Shown here: positions 13,963-14,353 of the stretch, one piece after another
How positions within the stretch are numbered: the stretch's first letter is position 1
Layout: each line of letters opens with the position of its first letter
NCBI GenBank assembly: GCA_938016235.1
Contig: CALLPU010000297.1
Location: forward strand, 1 to 14,353
From: an uncultured Granulosicoccus sp.
GTDB lineage: Bacteria > Pseudomonadota > Gammaproteobacteria > Granulosicoccales > Granulosicoccaceae
Reading direction: 5' to 3'
Length of the DNA stretch: 14,353 bases
The notes under the pieces: model-generated
What the model saw: the letters and a program-made list of their open reading frames with translations, nothing else
What the model was told of the DNA's origin: nothing
The model's database searches: none
Program-made: the position numbers and the translations under genes

Positions 13963-14353
13963 ATGAACATTCCGCCAACGACAAAAAAAAAGCTCCACCA
14001 GAACCCGCGGGATGTGGATTTTGTGCAGAACCCGTACTCACTGTATCGCCAACTGCATAACACGGGCGAACCCGTATTCTGGGAGGACTACGGATTCTGG
14101 TGCCTCTCTTCCTTTGATCACGTCAATGGCGTGCTGCGAGACAAACGTTTTGCACGGCTCCCACCCGCAGGGCATGACCGTCCGGCAATGGCACCTCATT
14201 TGACCGATTTTGCCGCCGCAGAAAAACACTCCCTGTTGTGCCTGGAACCGCCGGATCACACTCGGTTGCGCAAGGCGGTGAACCGCGCCTTTGTCGGGCG
14301 TCAGGTGAATCGTATGGCGCCGGCCATTCGCGCGCTGGCTAACCAGCATATTG
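13963..14353 (+). CDS. Cytochrome P450, N-terminal fragment cut by window edge
   Basis: An open frame begins at ATG 13963 and runs off the end of the window (130 codons visible). The N-terminus, NPRDVDFVQNPYSLYRQLH with GEPVFWEDYGFWCLSSFDHV, is the typical start of soluble bacterial P450s: a substrate-entry strand pair and helix A/B region. VNGVLRDKRFAR matches the helix-B segment before the B-C loop. LEPPDHTRLRKAVNRAFVGRQV (about 94-115) is the C-helix signature in which His99 and Arg103 contact the haem propionates. The oxygen-binding I helix, ExxR and the Cys haem ligand lie beyond the window. There is no membrane anchor, so it is soluble and needs ferredoxin-type partners. The substrate is unknown. 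Codons 8-10 run through nine consecutive A bases (13983-13991), a potential slippage site. Confidence 0.88.
   Translation, partial: MNIPPTTKKKLHQNPRDVDFVQNPYSLYRQLHNTGEPVFWEDYGFWCLSSFDHVNGVLRDKRFARLPPAGHDRPAMAPHLTDFAAAEKHSLLCLEPPDHTRLRKAVNRAFVGRQVNRMAPAIRALANQHI

Noticed and set aside
14038..14349. 103-codon minus-strand ORF at the right edge.
   Set aside because: It is the complement of the P450 N-terminus, whose C-helix signature on the plus strand is diagnostic.

Overview
The window reads as an ordinary, gene-dense chromosomal segment of a Gram-negative bacterium, most likely a gammaproteobacterium. The closest recognisable relatives by eye are the E. coli proteins YadG/YadH, HinT and PhoP/PhoQ. 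The remaining genes (glycine-zipper envelope protein, lytic transglycosylase, PduO-type adenosyltransferase, MoxR/VWA pair, cytochrome P450) fit a free-living, probably environmental species. I see no tRNA, rRNA, CRISPR array, insertion sequence or integrase. No stretch longer than about 200 bases lacks a gene.

Layout. (1) 1-425: C-terminal part of a glycine-zipper envelope protein. (2) 497-2844, plus strand: a three-gene signalling operon made of a small secreted PepSY-like protein, an OmpR/PhoP-type response regulator starting one base after it, and a PhoQ-like histidine kinase. (3) 2875-3699, minus: a class I SAM-dependent methyltransferase. (4) 3841-5651, minus: yadG-yadH, an ABC-2 exporter with a 4-base ATGA overlap. 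(5) 5784-6740, minus: an exported lytic transglycosylase. Upstream of it is a doubtful cysteine-rich small ORF (6744-6932), then a cob(I)alamin adenosyltransferase (6932-7492). (6) 7604-10132, plus: hinT, a MoxR-type AAA+ ATPase and a CoxE-type VWA protein, a likely operon read divergently from the adenosyltransferase. (7) 10278-12029, plus: a lipoprotein with an FN3-like domain and a predicted beta-propeller. (8) 12068-13789, minus: a large multidomain response regulator with a degenerate first receiver, an intact second receiver, a PAS-like region and a degenerate GGDEF domain. (9) 13963-end, plus: the N-terminus of a cytochrome P450, divergent from (8). The 173-base gap between (8) and (9) holds a perfect CRP-type palindrome and two other inverted repeats.

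How the genes work together. The PepSY/PhoP/PhoQ-like trio is a plausible envelope-sensing unit, with the PepSY protein a candidate periplasmic modulator of the kinase. MoxR plus VWA is a chaperone-like ATPase/adaptor pair of the CoxD/CoxE or RavA/ViaA kind; its client is unknown. The other genes look like independent housekeeping or accessory functions.

I found no clear, wholly new system. The points most worth a second look are the degenerate GGDEF/receiver protein, the CRP-like site beside the P450 gene, the possible cysteine-rich small gene packed between adenosyltransferase and transglycosylase, and the hinT-moxR-vwa cluster.
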